64,000 nucleotides of DNA from Oscillospiraceae bacterium. GTDB lineage: Bacteria > Bacillota > Clostridia > Oscillospirales > Oscillospiraceae. A program made the position numbers and the translations under genes. The stretch's first letter is position 1. Each line of letters begins with the position of its first letter. Below are positions 22,832 through 31,791 of the stretch, in pieces. Under the pieces are notes generated by a model. It had not been told where the DNA came from, searched no databases, and saw nothing but the letters and a program-made list of their open reading frames with translations. The stretch spans positions 1-64,000 of the forward strand of contig SVKQ01000020.1 of NCBI GenBank assembly GCA_015068325.1, written 5' to 3'.

Positions 22832-23608
22832 TTACTCTGTTTTCCCGGCCCGGTCGGCGGCGATCAGCAGCTTCAGCGCCTCCACACCCACCTGCACGGC
22901 GGAGGAGGTATCCTCACTCATCTCCTGGTCCAACCCGGCGGCCTCCCTCTCCTGATTCCAGATCACATGGAAGCAGGAGCCACAGCGGCAGCCCAGGGCG
23001 GCTGCTACCACGAACAGTGCGGCGCTCTCCATCTCGCTGGCCTTGACGCCCAGCCGCTTCCAGGCCTCCCATTTCTCCAGCAGCTCCCCACTGACCGGCA
23101 TGCGGCCGGGACTGTGCTGGCCGTAGAAGGAGTCCTTGCACTGGACCACGCCCACCTTGCAGGGCTTGCCCAGCCTCTTCGCGGCCTGCACCAGCGCCGC
23201 GGTCACCCCGAAATCCGGCACGGCCGGATATTCGACAGGGGCATATTCCCGGCTGGTGTGCTCATAGCGGACGGCTCCGGTGGCCACCACCACGTCGCCG
23301 CTGCGCACATCCAGATCAATGCCGCCGCAGGTGCCCACCCGGATGAAAGTGTCGGCGCCAATGTTGTGGAGCTCCTCCATGGCGATGGCCGCCGACGGGC
23401 CTCCGATACCGGTGGAGCAGACGGATACCTTCTCCCCCAGCAGATGGCCAGTATAGACGGTGTACTCCCGGTTGCTGGCGACGAATGCGGCGTCGTCAAA
23501 CAGCGCAGCGATGGCCTCGCAGCGGCCAGGGTCGCCCGGCAGGATGCAGTAGCGGCCCACGTCGCCCTCCACACAGCGGATGTGGAACTGTTTTTCCAGA
23601 TTTTGCAC
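22832..23608 (-). CDS. udp: Uridine phosphorylase-type nucleoside phosphorylase
   Basis: This 258-residue enzyme of the PNP/UDP family opens with the phosphate-binding pattern [11 protein letters not shown]. It contains [16 protein letters not shown] and RVGTCGGID, and later the SEMESAAL motif that contacts the ribose. It splits a pyrimidine nucleoside with phosphate in salvage; uridine is the likeliest substrate but not proven. I chose the GTG at 23608 because AGGAGG lies nine bases before it; the frame extends upstream through the promoter but with no ribosome site. The gene is monocistronic. Confidence 0.88.
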   Translation of the reverse strand: MQNLEKQFHIRCVEGDVGRYCILPGDPGRCEAIAALFDDAAFVASNREYTVYTGHLLGEKVSVCSTGIGGPSAAIAMEELHNIGADTFIRVGTCGGIDLDVRSGDVVVATGAVRYEHTSREYAPVEYPAVPDFGVTAALVQAAKRLGKPCKVGVVQCKDSFYGQHSPGRMPVSGELLEKWEAWKRLGVKASEMESAALFVVAAALGCRCGSCFHVIWNQEREAAGLDQEMSEDTSSAVQVGVEALKLLIAADRAGKTE

Positions 23609-23678
23609 GGCGGCTCTCCTCCTTTTTTCAACGGGCAGACGTTTTCTGTTCTGCCTGCATATCTCTTTCATATATCGT

Positions 23679-23707
23679 ATTATACCGATATCGGCAGTGA
23701 TTTGCAA
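23679..23707 (-). promoter_or_regulatory. Promoter of udp
   Basis: The minus strand has -35 TTGCAA (23702-23707), a 17-bp spacer and a perfect -10 TATAAT (23679-23684). The leader before the GTG start is about 65 bases. Confidence 0.8.
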
Positions 23708-23785
23708 CCGAAAGCGGCTGTTGGGCTCTTTTTCCGGTGCGTCCAGATCTTTCAACGGCTGATTTCATGTGAAAACGGCAAAGCT

Positions 23786-23824
23786 ATCCATGGCCCGACA
23801 TATGCCGGACCATGGATCTTTTTT
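23786..23824 (+). terminator. Terminator-like hairpin ahead of the lipoprotein gene
   Basis: A 12-bp stem with one mismatch (23786-23797 with 23806-23817) is followed by a T-run. No plus-strand gene lies upstream, so this may be a transcription attenuator in the leader of the lipoprotein gene at 23855. Confidence 0.6.
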
Positions 23825-23854
23825 CAAATCTACCGGCAAAGGAGGAAAACCGCT

Positions 23855-24130
23855 ATGACGAAGAAGCTCACCGCGCTGACCCTGTCCGCCCTGCTGTTGC
23901 TGGGTCTGACCGCCTGCTCCAGCGGCAACAACGTGATGCGGGATACCGGGAACTATGACGCCCCTTATTCCGACAACAACGACTATGGTTACGGTACGGA
24001 CAACACCTACGGTCCCGGCAACACCTACGGTGCCGAAGATGACAGCGACCGCTACCACGACATGCTGGAGAACGGCCGCATCCACGACTCCGACGGCTAT
24101 CTGTTGGACGGCGAGAACCGGCACGACTGA
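23855..24130 (+). CDS. Small Tyr/Asp/Asn-rich lipoprotein
   Basis: This 91-residue protein has a signal peptide ending in a lipobox (LGLTAC, Cys at about 21). A short mature part rich in Asn, Asp, Tyr and Gly follows (DNNDYGYGTDNTYGPG). It would be anchored on the outer face of the membrane. No domain is recognised. AAAGGAGG precedes the ATG. The gene lies alone behind a terminator-like hairpin and in front of the convergent feoB. Confidence 0.75.
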   Translation: MTKKLTALTLSALLLLGLTACSSGNNVMRDTGNYDAPYSDNNDYGYGTDNTYGPGNTYGAEDDSDRYHDMLENGRIHDSDGYLLDGENRHD

Positions 24131-24186
24131 CTGGTTCCCGGGTGCCGTCCCACCCTGGCTGAGGGCTTCTGACAGAGTCCCCAGCC

Positions 24187-26118
24187 CTACATCCCCAGCA
24201 GATGCGCCGCGCCATGCGTCAACATGCAGGCGGCGACGCCCATGGCCGTGGGCAGCAGGAACCCTACCACCGTCCATTTCCAGCTGCCCGTCTCCCGCCG
24301 CAGCGTCAGACAGGTGGTGCCGCAGGGGAAGTGCAGCAGGCACAACAGCATGGCGCACAGCGCCGTCACGGCCGTCCACCCGTGACCCGTCAGGATGGCA
24401 CCCAGTTGGGTCAGCTCCCCGTAATCCGTCAGGCTGCCGGTCTGCAGATAGCCCATCAGCAGCACCGGCAGCACGATCTCGTTAGCGGGAAAGCCCAGCA
24501 GAAAGGCCAGCAGGATCATGCCGTCCAGTCCCATCAGTCGGCCCAGGGGCTCCAGCACCCCGCTCAGATGTGTCAGCAGTGGCGCACCGCCGGCGCGAAC
24601 GTTGGCCAGGATCCAGATCAGCAGCCCCGCCGGGGCGGCCACTGTCAGCGCCCGGCCCAGCACGAACAGCGTGCGGTCCAGCAGCGAGCGCACCAGCACC
24701 TGCCCCAGCCGCGGCATGCGGTAGGGCGGCAGTTCCAGGGAGAAGGACGACGTCTCCCCCCGCAGCACGGTGGAGGACAGCAGCCGGGAGGCCAGCCACG
24801 TCATGGCCACGGAGAACAGGATCACCGCCAGGAACACGCCGGTGGCCGACAGGGCACGCGTCCTGGTGTGGGCACCGCCGGAGAAAAACAGTCTGATGAG
24901 GGCAATCAGCGTGGGGAAGCGGCCATTGCAGGGGACGAACTGGTTGGTCAGCATAGCCACCAGCCGCTCACGCGGGCTGTCGATGATGCGGCAGCCGGTG
25001 ACGCCGCAGGCGTTACAGCCAAAGCCCATGCACATGGTCAGACTCTGGCGCCCGTGGGCGCCGGCTCCCCGGAAAAAACGGTCCAGATCGAAGGCGATCC
25101 GGGGCAGCAGACCGGCGTCTTCCAATGCCGTGAACAGCGGGAAAAAAACGGCCATGGGCGGCAGCATCACCGACACCACCCACGCCACCGTGCGGTACAT
25201 GCCGTCCACCAGTGCGCCCCGCAGCCACCACGGGGCGCCGCCCAGCAGTCCCCGCAGCGGCTCCTGCAGCCCCATCAGCCACCGACTCAGCAGCGCTGAG
25301 GGGTAGTTGGCACCCCAGATGGTCAGGTAGAACACCAGCAACAGCAGGAGCAGCATGGCCGGGATGCCGGTCCGGCGGGAGGTCAGCAGGCGGTCCAGCC
25401 ACCGGTCACGGCAATCGGTGCCGCCGTCCGGCCGGCGGACGCTGACGGCGGCAATGGCCTCTGCGCGCTCCATCTGGGCGGCAACGATCCCGTCCCGCAG
25501 TCTCTCGTTCCCCTGCCGGGCCAGCTGCCGCACCGCCTCGTGCCGCGGCAGCGGTGAGAGCACCGCCAGCTCCCGCTCCACCGCCGGGCCGTAGGTCACG
25601 TGCCAGCGGTCCGGCGCCGCAGGGCGCGACGCCACGTCCCGCAGCGCCGCGCACAACATATCCAGCCCCTCGCCGCTGCGGGCGGAAACGGCCACCGCGG
25701 GCACCCCCAGCGCACAGCTCAGGCGCTTGAAATCCACCTCGATCTTCCGGCGCCGGGCCTCGTCGATCAGGTTGACGCACAGCACCATCCGGGACGTCAT
25801 CTGCCGCACCTGCACCGCCAGGTGGAGGCTGCGGCGCAGGCTGGTGGCATCCGCCACCACCAGTGTCACGTCGGCCTCGCCGCCGGCGATGAAATCGCCC
25901 GCCACCTGCTCCTCTGGTGAGTCCGCCTGCAGCGAATAGGTGCCCGGCAGATCCACCAGGTGCAGCGTGGCCGACTTGTCCCGGCAGGTGCCCCGGGCCA
26001 GCTCCACCGTCTTGCCCGGCCAATTGCCCGTGTGCTGGTGCAGTCCCGTCAGCCGGTTGAACAGACTGGATTTCCCCACATTGGGGTTGCCCGCCAGCGC
26101 TACCGTATACTCCTCCAT
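24187..26118 (-). CDS. feoB: Ferrous iron transporter FeoB
   Basis: This 643-residue protein has an N-terminal G domain (G1 GNPNVGKSS, G3 DLPGTYSL, G4 NLID), a GDI-like region and a polytopic membrane domain. The membrane part contains the inverted gate motifs (GFGCNACG near the first gate and GFPANEIVLP near the second). It imports ferrous iron, powered or gated by nucleotide hydrolysis. I start at the ATG at 26118; a GTG just before it is also in frame. FeoA is not adjacent but lies at 32223 on the other strand. The gene is divergent from the LysM-GH18 gene. Confidence 0.95.
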   Translation of the reverse strand: MEEYTVALAGNPNVGKSSLFNRLTGLHQHTGNWPGKTVELARGTCRDKSATLHLVDLPGTYSLQADSPEEQVAGDFIAGGEADVTLVVADATSLRRSLHLAVQVRQMTSRMVLCVNLIDEARRRKIEVDFKRLSCALGVPAVAVSARSGEGLDMLCAALRDVASRPAAPDRWHVTYGPAVERELAVLSPLPRHEAVRQLARQGNERLRDGIVAAQMERAEAIAAVSVRRPDGGTDCRDRWLDRLLTSRRTGIPAMLLLLLLVFYLTIWGANYPSALLSRWLMGLQEPLRGLLGGAPWWLRGALVDGMYRTVAWVVSVMLPPMAVFFPLFTALEDAGLLPRIAFDLDRFFRGAGAHGRQSLTMCMGFGCNACGVTGCRIIDSPRERLVAMLTNQFVPCNGRFPTLIALIRLFFSGGAHTRTRALSATGVFLAVILFSVAMTWLASRLLSSTVLRGETSSFSLELPPYRMPRLGQVLVRSLLDRTLFVLGRALTVAAPAGLLIWILANVRAGGAPLLTHLSGVLEPLGRLMGLDGMILLAFLLGFPANEIVLPVLLMGYLQTGSLTDYGELTQLGAILTGHGWTAVTALCAMLLCLLHFPCGTTCLTLRRETGSWKWTVVGFLLPTAMGVAACMLTHGAAHLLGM

Positions 26119-26217
26119 CACGCCGCCCCCTTTTTCTGCTGCGCCATTCTATGCCGCCGCCGGGGCGGGCGTTCTGATACGGAAGGCGGCGGCATATGCT
26201 CTGATGAGGTGTTGCAT

Positions 26218-27492
26218 ATGACGATCCACGTGGTCTCCGCCGGGGAGACCGTCGACTCCATCGCCGGGCACTACGGTGTTTCACCCCGGCTGCTGCGGCT
26301 GCAAAATCAGCTGCCGGAAGCGGGCCAGCCGGCGGTGGGCCAAGCGCTGGTGGTGCTCTTCCCCACCCGGGTCCACACTGTGGCCGCCGGCGAGTCCCTG
26401 TTCGGCATCGCCCGGCGCTATGGCACCACGGTGTGCGCGCTGCTGCGGAACAACTACTTCCTCCACGGCCAAAGCGCCCTGACTCCGGGACAGGAACTGG
26501 TGATCTCATTGTCTGGGGCGCGGCAGGGCGCACTGGCGGTGAACGGCTACGCTTATCCCTTCATCCCCCAGTGGGTGCTGGAGCAGCAGATGCCCTATCT
26601 GACCGGTCTAGTCCCCTTTACCTACGGTATCACGGCGGAGGGCGGTCTGGTGCCGTTGGGTGACCGGCAGCTGCTGGACGCGGCGTCCCGATTCGGCGTG
26701 ACGCCCTGGATGCACCTGTCCACCCTGACGGAGGCGGGTCTCTTCAGCAGCCCACTGGCCCGACAGCTCCTGGCCGATCCGGAGCGGCAGGCACTGCTGA
26801 TTCAGCGCATCGGGGACACCATGCGCGACAAGGGCTACCGGGGACTGGATGTGGACTTCGAGTATCTGCCGGGCGAGCTGGCCCAGGCCTACGCCGGTTT
26901 CATCGCTGCACTGCGACAGTATTTGGCGCCCCAGGGCTGGCCGGTGCTGGCGGCGTTGGCCCCCAAAGTCAGCGGCGACCAGATGGGGTCCCTCTATGAG
27001 GGCCATGACTACCCCGCCCTGGGTGCTGCCGCCGACGCGGTGCTGCTGATGACCTACGAGTGGGGCTATACCTACGGCCCGCCCATGGCGGTGTCGCCCA
27101 TGTCCCAGGTGCGCCAGGTGCTGGACTACGCCTTGTCAGTGATCCCGGCGGAGAAGCTCTATCTGGGTGTGCCCACCTACGGCTACGACTGGCCCCTGCC
27201 CTATGAGCAGGGCGTCACCCGGGCCAGTTCCCTCTCGCCCCAGGCGGCGCTGACCCTGGCCCGGCAGCACGGCGCGGAGATCCAATATGACCCGGTGGCC
27301 CAGGCGCCCTGGTTCCGCTACCGGGCGGGCGGCCAGGACCATGAGGTGTGGTTTGAGGATGCCCGCAGCGCCGCCGCCAAGCTGGCACTGGCATCGGACA
27401 GCGGCCTGCGGGGCGTAGGGCTGTGGAATCTGATGCGCCTGTTCCCCCAACTCTATCTGATCCTGAACGACCAGTACAACATCTCAGAGTGA
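26218..27492 (+). CDS. LysM glycoside hydrolase 18, SleL/YaaH-like
   Basis: This 424-residue protein has two LysM repeats (about 2-48 and 51-97) and then a GH18 barrel. The catalytic motif is GLDVDFE, with the catalytic acid Glu 215. Later conserved segments include MTYEWGY and GVPTYGYDW. This architecture is that of the spore cortex-lytic N-acetylglucosaminidases SleL/YaaH. No signal peptide is seen, as in that family. The frame is open upstream into feoB, but ATG 26218 begins exactly at the first LysM. A sporulation or germination role is inferred. A strong terminator follows. Confidence 0.9.
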   Translation: MTIHVVSAGETVDSIAGHYGVSPRLLRLQNQLPEAGQPAVGQALVVLFPTRVHTVAAGESLFGIARRYGTTVCALLRNNYFLHGQSALTPGQELVISLSGARQGALAVNGYAYPFIPQWVLEQQMPYLTGLVPFTYGITAEGGLVPLGDRQLLDAASRFGVTPWMHLSTLTEAGLFSSPLARQLLADPERQALLIQRIGDTMRDKGYRGLDVDFEYLPGELAQAYAGFIAALRQYLAPQGWPVLAALAPKVSGDQMGSLYEGHDYPALGAAADAVLLMTYEWGYTYGPPMAVSPMSQVRQVLDYALSVIPAEKLYLGVPTYGYDWPLPYEQGVTRASSLSPQAALTLARQHGAEIQYDPVAQAPWFRYRAGGQDHEVWFEDARSAAAKLALASDSGLRGVGLWNLMRLFPQLYLILNDQYNISE

Positions 27493-27499
27493 TACCCAG

Positions 27500-27525
27500 G
27501 CGGCCGGTATACCGGCCGCTTTTTT
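27500..27525 (+). terminator. Terminator after the LysM-GH18 gene
   Basis: Perfect 10-bp arms (27500-27509 and 27510-27519, the inner bases forming the loop) are followed by six T. Confidence 0.85.
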
Positions 27526-27547
27526 ACCGCCGGGCGGCATTTTCCTG

Positions 27548-27576
27548 TTGACAGCGCCGATCCCGCGTGGTACTAT
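27548..27576 (+). promoter_or_regulatory. Promoter of the marR-ABC exporter operon
   Basis: The plus strand has a perfect -35 TTGACA (27548-27553), a 17-bp spacer and -10 TACTAT (27571-27576). Confidence 0.8.
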
Positions 27577-27603
27577 TTAGTCCGCTAATTTTTAGTGTGC
27601 TAA
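27577..27603 (+). promoter_or_regulatory. Tandem TTAGnnnnCTAA palindromes, likely MarR operator
   Basis: Two 12-bp palindromes, TTAG-tccg-CTAA (27577-27588) and TTAG-tgtg-CTAA (27592-27603), start directly after the -10 box and cover the likely transcription start. Their centres are 15 bp apart. MarR-family proteins typically bind such sites, so repression by the next gene's product is the natural inference. Confidence 0.7.
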
Positions 27604-27625
27604 CTATTTTGAGAGGAGGTACACC

Positions 27626-28084
27626 ATGGACAAGCTACATCCCTGCGTGCCCGACCACTTCGGACCTCTGCTGGGCTACTGCGACCACCGGGTGCAGCAG
27701 GTCATGGGACGGCTGCTGCGGCAATACGATGTGTCGCCCATGCAGTGCCGCACGCTGACCTATCTGCACAACCAGACGGGCGAGGTGAACCAGCGGATGC
27801 TGGAGCAGCACCTGTTGGTAAAGCCCTCCACCGTGAACGGTATCGTGGACCGGCTGGAGGAAAAAGGATTGCTGCGCCGCACCGCCGGAAAAAGCGACGG
27901 GCGCTGCCGCATCCTGACGCTGACGGAGCAGGGCGTGCGCTTTTACGACGACCTGACCGCCGTGGTGGGCCGGGTGAACCGCCAGATGGAGCAGGGCTTC
28001 ACGCCTGCGGAGCTGGAGACGCTCCGGAGCTATCTGCTGCGGGTGGCCCGCAATCTGCGCACAGAGGAGGAAACGACGGAATGA
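27626..28084 (+). CDS. MarR-family transcriptional regulator
   Basis: This 152-residue protein has the MarR winged helix: helices around residues 36-90, with recognition region LLVKPSTVNGIVDRLEEKGL and the wing RTAGKSDGRCRILTLT. Flanking N- and C-terminal dimerisation helices are present. It is the first gene of an operon with two ABC exporter half-transporters and is preceded by two palindromes at 27577-27603. That arrangement suggests autorepression released by a transported compound. Its stop overlaps the first ABC start (ATGA). Confidence 0.92.
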   Translation: MDKLHPCVPDHFGPLLGYCDHRVQQVMGRLLRQYDVSPMQCRTLTYLHNQTGEVNQRMLEQHLLVKPSTVNGIVDRLEEKGLLRRTAGKSDGRCRILTLTEQGVRFYDDLTAVVGRVNRQMEQGFTPAELETLRSYLLRVARNLRTEEETTE

Positions 28085-29817
28085 TACGAAAGCTGGCCCC
28101 CTATACCAGGGGCTATCGTCTGTGGATCCTGGCTGGGATCCTGTGCTCGGCCACCGAGTCGGTGTTCGAGCTGCTGCTGCCAAAGGCCATGAGCAGCATC
28201 GTGGACTACGGCATTGCGGCCGGGGACCGGGCCTATATCCTGTCCACCGGGTTGAAGATGATCCTGATGGCGCTGGCAGCGCTGGCAGGCGGCATCGGCG
28301 CCGCTGTATTCGCCGCCAGAGCCGGCATGGGCTTCGGCGCCCAGCTGCGCCAAGCGGAATATGAACAGGTGCAGCGCTTCAGCTTTGCCAACATCGAGCA
28401 CTTCTCCACCGCCTCGCTGATCACCCGTCTCACCAGCGACGTGGCCTCCATGCAGATGACGCTGATGATGGGCATGCGCATCTTTGTGCGGGCGCCGGTG
28501 ATGCTGATCACGGCGCTGATCATGGCGCTGACCATCTCCGTCGACCTCAGCCAAGTGTTTTTGGTATCCATCCCGCTGCTGATCATCGGCGTCGTCATCG
28601 TCATCACGCGCGTGGGGCCCTTTTTCACCGCCCTGCAGCGGGCCACCGACGATGTGAACCTGGTGGTACAGGAGGACCTGAACGCCATCCGCGTGGTGAA
28701 GTCCTTTGTCCGGGAGGAGCGTGAGGAGGCGAAGTTCGCCCGCCGCAGCGAGCACCTGCGCGACACGGCCCTGCGTGCCTTCGGCTTCGTGGTGCTGTTC
28801 ATGCCGGTGATCACGCTGATCATGGGCGGCACCATCGTGGCCATCATGTGGATCGGCGGCCACTATGTGTACAGCGGTATGATGCTCTCCGGCGACCTGA
28901 TCGCTTTCTTCACCTACGCCAGCGAGATCTTGATGAGCCTGATGATGGTGTCTATGGTGCTGATGATGCTGACCCGGTCCATCGCCTGCGCCAAACGCAT
29001 CATCGCCGTGCTGGACGAGGAGCCGGAGATCACCGATGCCGCGGCTGTCCCCGGTCTGACCGTGGAGGACGGCTCCATCCGCTTTGACCACGTGTACTTC
29101 AAATACCACCCCACCTCCGAGGCCTGGAACCTGGACGATGTGAATCTGGAGATCCGCAGCGGTATGACGGTGGGCATCCTGGGCGGCACCGGCAGTGCCA
29201 AAACCACCCTGGTGAGTCTGATTCCGCGGCTGTATGAAGCCACGGAGGGCGCCGTGTCCGTGGGTGGGCACGACGTAAAGGAGTATTCCATGGAGGCCCT
29301 GCGGGATGGCTGCGCCATGGTGCTGCAGAAGAACACGCTGTTCTCCGGCACCATTGCCGAGAACCTGCGCTGGGGCCGCGACGACGCCACCGACGAGGAG
29401 CTGCAGCAGGCCTGCGCCATCGCCTGCGCCGACGAATTCATCGATGCCATGCCCGACGGCTACGACACCCGCATCGAGCAGGGCGGCACCAACGTGTCCG
29501 GCGGGCAGAAGCAGCGGCTGTGCATCGCCCGGGCCATCCTGCGCAGACCCCGGATCCTGATCCTGGATGACTCCACCTCCGCCGTGGACACCGCCACCGA
29601 CGCGAAGATCCGCGCCGGACTGCGCTCCACCCTGCCCGGCACCACCAAGATCATTATTGCCCAGCGGATCACCTCCGTCATGGACGCCGACCTGATCCTG
29701 GTGCTGGATGACGGCAGGATCTCCGGCATGGGCACCCACGAGGAGCTGCTCGCCGACAACCACATCTACCGCGAGGTCTATCAATCCCAGCAGGAAGGGG
29801 TGAGCATCGATGGCTGA
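28081..29817 (+). CDS. ABC exporter half-transporter, degenerate-site subunit
   Basis: This 578-residue protein has six membrane helices (about 1-310) and a nucleotide-binding domain. Walker A is GGTGSAKTT and the signature VSGGQ is canonical. However, Walker B ends LDDSTS with Asp in place of the catalytic Glu, and the switch reads AQR instead of AHR. This is the pattern of the non-catalytic half in heterodimeric exporters such as TM287/288. The ATG overlaps the marR stop, and the end overlaps the next gene by 8 bases. It likely exports a drug, lipid or peptide; the substrate is unknown. Confidence 0.92.
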   Translation: MIRKLAPYTRGYRLWILAGILCSATESVFELLLPKAMSSIVDYGIAAGDRAYILSTGLKMILMALAALAGGIGAAVFAARAGMGFGAQLRQAEYEQVQRFSFANIEHFSTASLITRLTSDVASMQMTLMMGMRIFVRAPVMLITALIMALTISVDLSQVFLVSIPLLIIGVVIVITRVGPFFTALQRATDDVNLVVQEDLNAIRVVKSFVREEREEAKFARRSEHLRDTALRAFGFVVLFMPVITLIMGGTIVAIMWIGGHYVYSGMMLSGDLIAFFTYASEILMSLMMVSMVLMMLTRSIACAKRIIAVLDEEPEITDAAAVPGLTVEDGSIRFDHVYFKYHPTSEAWNLDDVNLEIRSGMTVGILGGTGSAKTTLVSLIPRLYEATEGAVSVGGHDVKEYSMEALRDGCAMVLQKNTLFSGTIAENLRWGRDDATDEELQQACAIACADEFIDAMPDGYDTRIEQGGTNVSGGQKQRLCIARAILRRPRILILDDSTSAVDTATDAKIRAGLRSTLPGTTKIIIAQRITSVMDADLILVLDDGRISGMGTHEELLADNHIYREVYQSQQEGVSIDG

Positions 29818-31696
29818 GAACAACAACGCCCGTCCCCGCGGCAGTTCCGGCGGCCGCCAGGGCCACGGCTATCAGCGGCCGCGGGATCTGGGCGGTACCG
29901 TGCGCAAGCTGCTGAAATACGTAGCCAGATATAAGCTGCAGCTGGTCATCGTGATGATCTGCCTGGTGCTCAGCTCCGCCGGCAGCATCGCCTCCAGCTA
30001 TCTGCTCAAGCCGCTCATCAACGACTATATTCTGCCCGGCGACTTCGGCGGACTGCTGAAGATGCTGCTGCTGATGGGCGGGCTGTTCCTGCTGAGCGCC
30101 CTGTGCGCCTTTGCCTATGCCCGCATCATGGTGCACGTGTCGCAGCACACGGTGGCCGCTCTGCGTCAAGACCTGTTCAACAAGCTGCAGACGCTGCCCC
30201 TGCAATACTTCGACACCCACCAGTCCGGCGATCTGATGAGCCGCTTCACCAACGACATCGACACCGTCAGCGAGCTCATCAACAACTCCTTCGCCAGCAT
30301 CCTCTCCAACACGCTGACCTTCTTCGGCACCTTCATCATGATGTGCGTGCTGAACTGGCGCCTGACGCTGGTCACCGTGTTCTTCCTGTCCATGATGGGG
30401 CTGGTGGTCAAGTTCGTGGGCGGCCGGAGCCGCGCCAACTTCCAGCGGCAGCAGGCGGCGCTGGGCGCCGTGAACGGCTATGTGGAGGAGATGATCGAGG
30501 GGCAGAAGGTCATCAAGGTCTTCAACCATGAGCAGAAGGCCGTGGCCCGGTTCTCCCGGCTGAACACAGCCTATCGGGACGCGGCCACCCGCGCCCAGGC
30601 CTACTCCGGCTCCATGATGCCTGCCATGGGCAACCTGAGCCGCATCAACTACGCCGTCACCTGCTGTGTGGGCGGCCTGCTGGCCCTGGGCGGCGTGTTC
30701 GACATCGGCTCCATGGGCGCCTATCTGGTGTATGTGCGCCAGGTCTCTCAGCCAGTGGCCCAAGTCAGCCAGCAGGTGAACATCCTGTTGGCCGCCGTGG
30801 CCGGTGCTGAGCGTATCTTCGCCGTCATGGAGACGGAGCCGGAGGTGGACGAGGGGCAGACCGTGCTGGTGCGTGTGGAAACGTGCGGCGACACCCTGAC
30901 CGAGACGGAGCGCCGCACCGGCCGCTGGGCCTGGAAGCGTCCGGACGGCACGCTGACGGAGCTGCGGGGCGATGTGCGTTTCCACGACGTGGATTTCGGC
31001 TACACGCCGGAGAAAACGGTGCTGCACGACGTGTCCCTGTGGGCTGAGCCGGGGCAGAAGATCGCCTTCGTGGGCTCTACCGGCGCCGGCAAGACCACCA
31101 TCACCAACCTGATCAACCGGTTTTACGATATCCAGCACGGCACCATCACCTACGACGGCATCGACGTGAAGGACATCCGCAAGGAGTCGCTGCGCCGCTC
31201 CCTGGGCATCGTGCTGCAGGACACCCATCTGTTCACCGGCACCGTGGCCGACAACATCCGCTACGGCAAGCTGGACGCCACTGACGCGGAGGTCCGTGCC
31301 GCGGCCCGGCTGGTCAATGCCGACGCCTTCATCCGCCACCTGCCACAGGGCTATGACACCGTCATCACCGGCGACGGCGGCTCCCTGAGTCAGGGTGAAC
31401 GTCAGCTGCTGGCCATCGCCCGGGCGGCGGTGTCCGATCCCCCTGTGCTGATCCTGGACGAGGCCACCTCCTCCATCGACACCCGTACCGAGACGCTGAT
31501 CGAGCAAGGCATGGACTCGCTGATGGAGGGGCGCACCGTGTTCGTCATCGCCCATCGGCTCTCCACTGTCCGCAACGCCCAGGCTATCCTGGTGCTGGAA
31601 CAGGGGCGGATCATTGAACGGGGCGACCACAACTACCTGCTGGGCCAGCGGGGCCGGTACTATCAGCTCTACACCGGCCAGGCGGAGCTCAGCTGA
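29810..31696 (+). CDS. ABC exporter half-transporter, catalytic subunit
   Basis: This 628-residue partner has a Gly/Arg-rich N-terminal extension (about 1-30), six membrane helices and a nucleotide-binding domain. Walker A (GSTGAGKTT), Walker B with catalytic Glu (LDEATS) and the AHR switch are canonical. The signature is altered to LSQGE. Together with the preceding protein this gives one full ATP site and one degenerate site. An insert of about 30 residues (near 350-385) precedes the nucleotide domain. It overlaps the upstream gene by 8 bases and is the last gene before the cdd promoter. Confidence 0.92.
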   Translation: MAENNNARPRGSSGGRQGHGYQRPRDLGGTVRKLLKYVARYKLQLVIVMICLVLSSAGSIASSYLLKPLINDYILPGDFGGLLKMLLLMGGLFLLSALCAFAYARIMVHVSQHTVAALRQDLFNKLQTLPLQYFDTHQSGDLMSRFTNDIDTVSELINNSFASILSNTLTFFGTFIMMCVLNWRLTLVTVFFLSMMGLVVKFVGGRSRANFQRQQAALGAVNGYVEEMIEGQKVIKVFNHEQKAVARFSRLNTAYRDAATRAQAYSGSMMPAMGNLSRINYAVTCCVGGLLALGGVFDIGSMGAYLVYVRQVSQPVAQVSQQVNILLAAVAGAERIFAVMETEPEVDEGQTVLVRVETCGDTLTETERRTGRWAWKRPDGTLTELRGDVRFHDVDFGYTPEKTVLHDVSLWAEPGQKIAFVGSTGAGKTTITNLINRFYDIQHGTITYDGIDVKDIRKESLRRSLGIVLQDTHLFTGTVADNIRYGKLDATDAEVRAAARLVNADAFIRHLPQGYDTVITGDGGSLSQGERQLLAIARAAVSDPPVLILDEATSSIDTRTETLIEQGMDSLMEGRTVFVIAHRLSTVRNAQAILVLEQGRIIERGDHNYLLGQRGRYYQLYTGQAELS

Positions 31697-31703
31697 CCGC
31701 CGC

Positions 31704-31732
31704 TTGACGGGCCGCGGATCATCGCTTACAAT
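31704..31732 (+). promoter_or_regulatory. Promoter of cdd-feoA
   Basis: The plus strand has -35 TTGACG (31704-31709), a 17-bp spacer and -10 TACAAT (31727-31732), directly after the ABC exporter stop. Confidence 0.75.
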
Positions 31733-31762
31733 AGAGGACGGCGGAACACTCCGCCGTCCTCT
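31733..31762 (+). other. 12-bp perfect hairpin at the cdd transcript start
   Basis: Arms agaggacggcgg and the complement enclose a 6-base loop, starting one base after the -10 box. No T-run follows, so it is a poor terminator. It would sit at the very 5' end of the cdd mRNA and may stabilise it, or close the upstream transcript inefficiently. Confidence 0.6.
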
Positions 31763-31791
31763 ACCCATCTTCTCATCGAAGGAGGCTCTCC

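Noticed and set aside
23609-23755. An N-terminal extension of uridine phosphorylase
   Set aside because: The extension crosses the -10 box of the promoter and has no ribosome site; the GTG at 23608 does.
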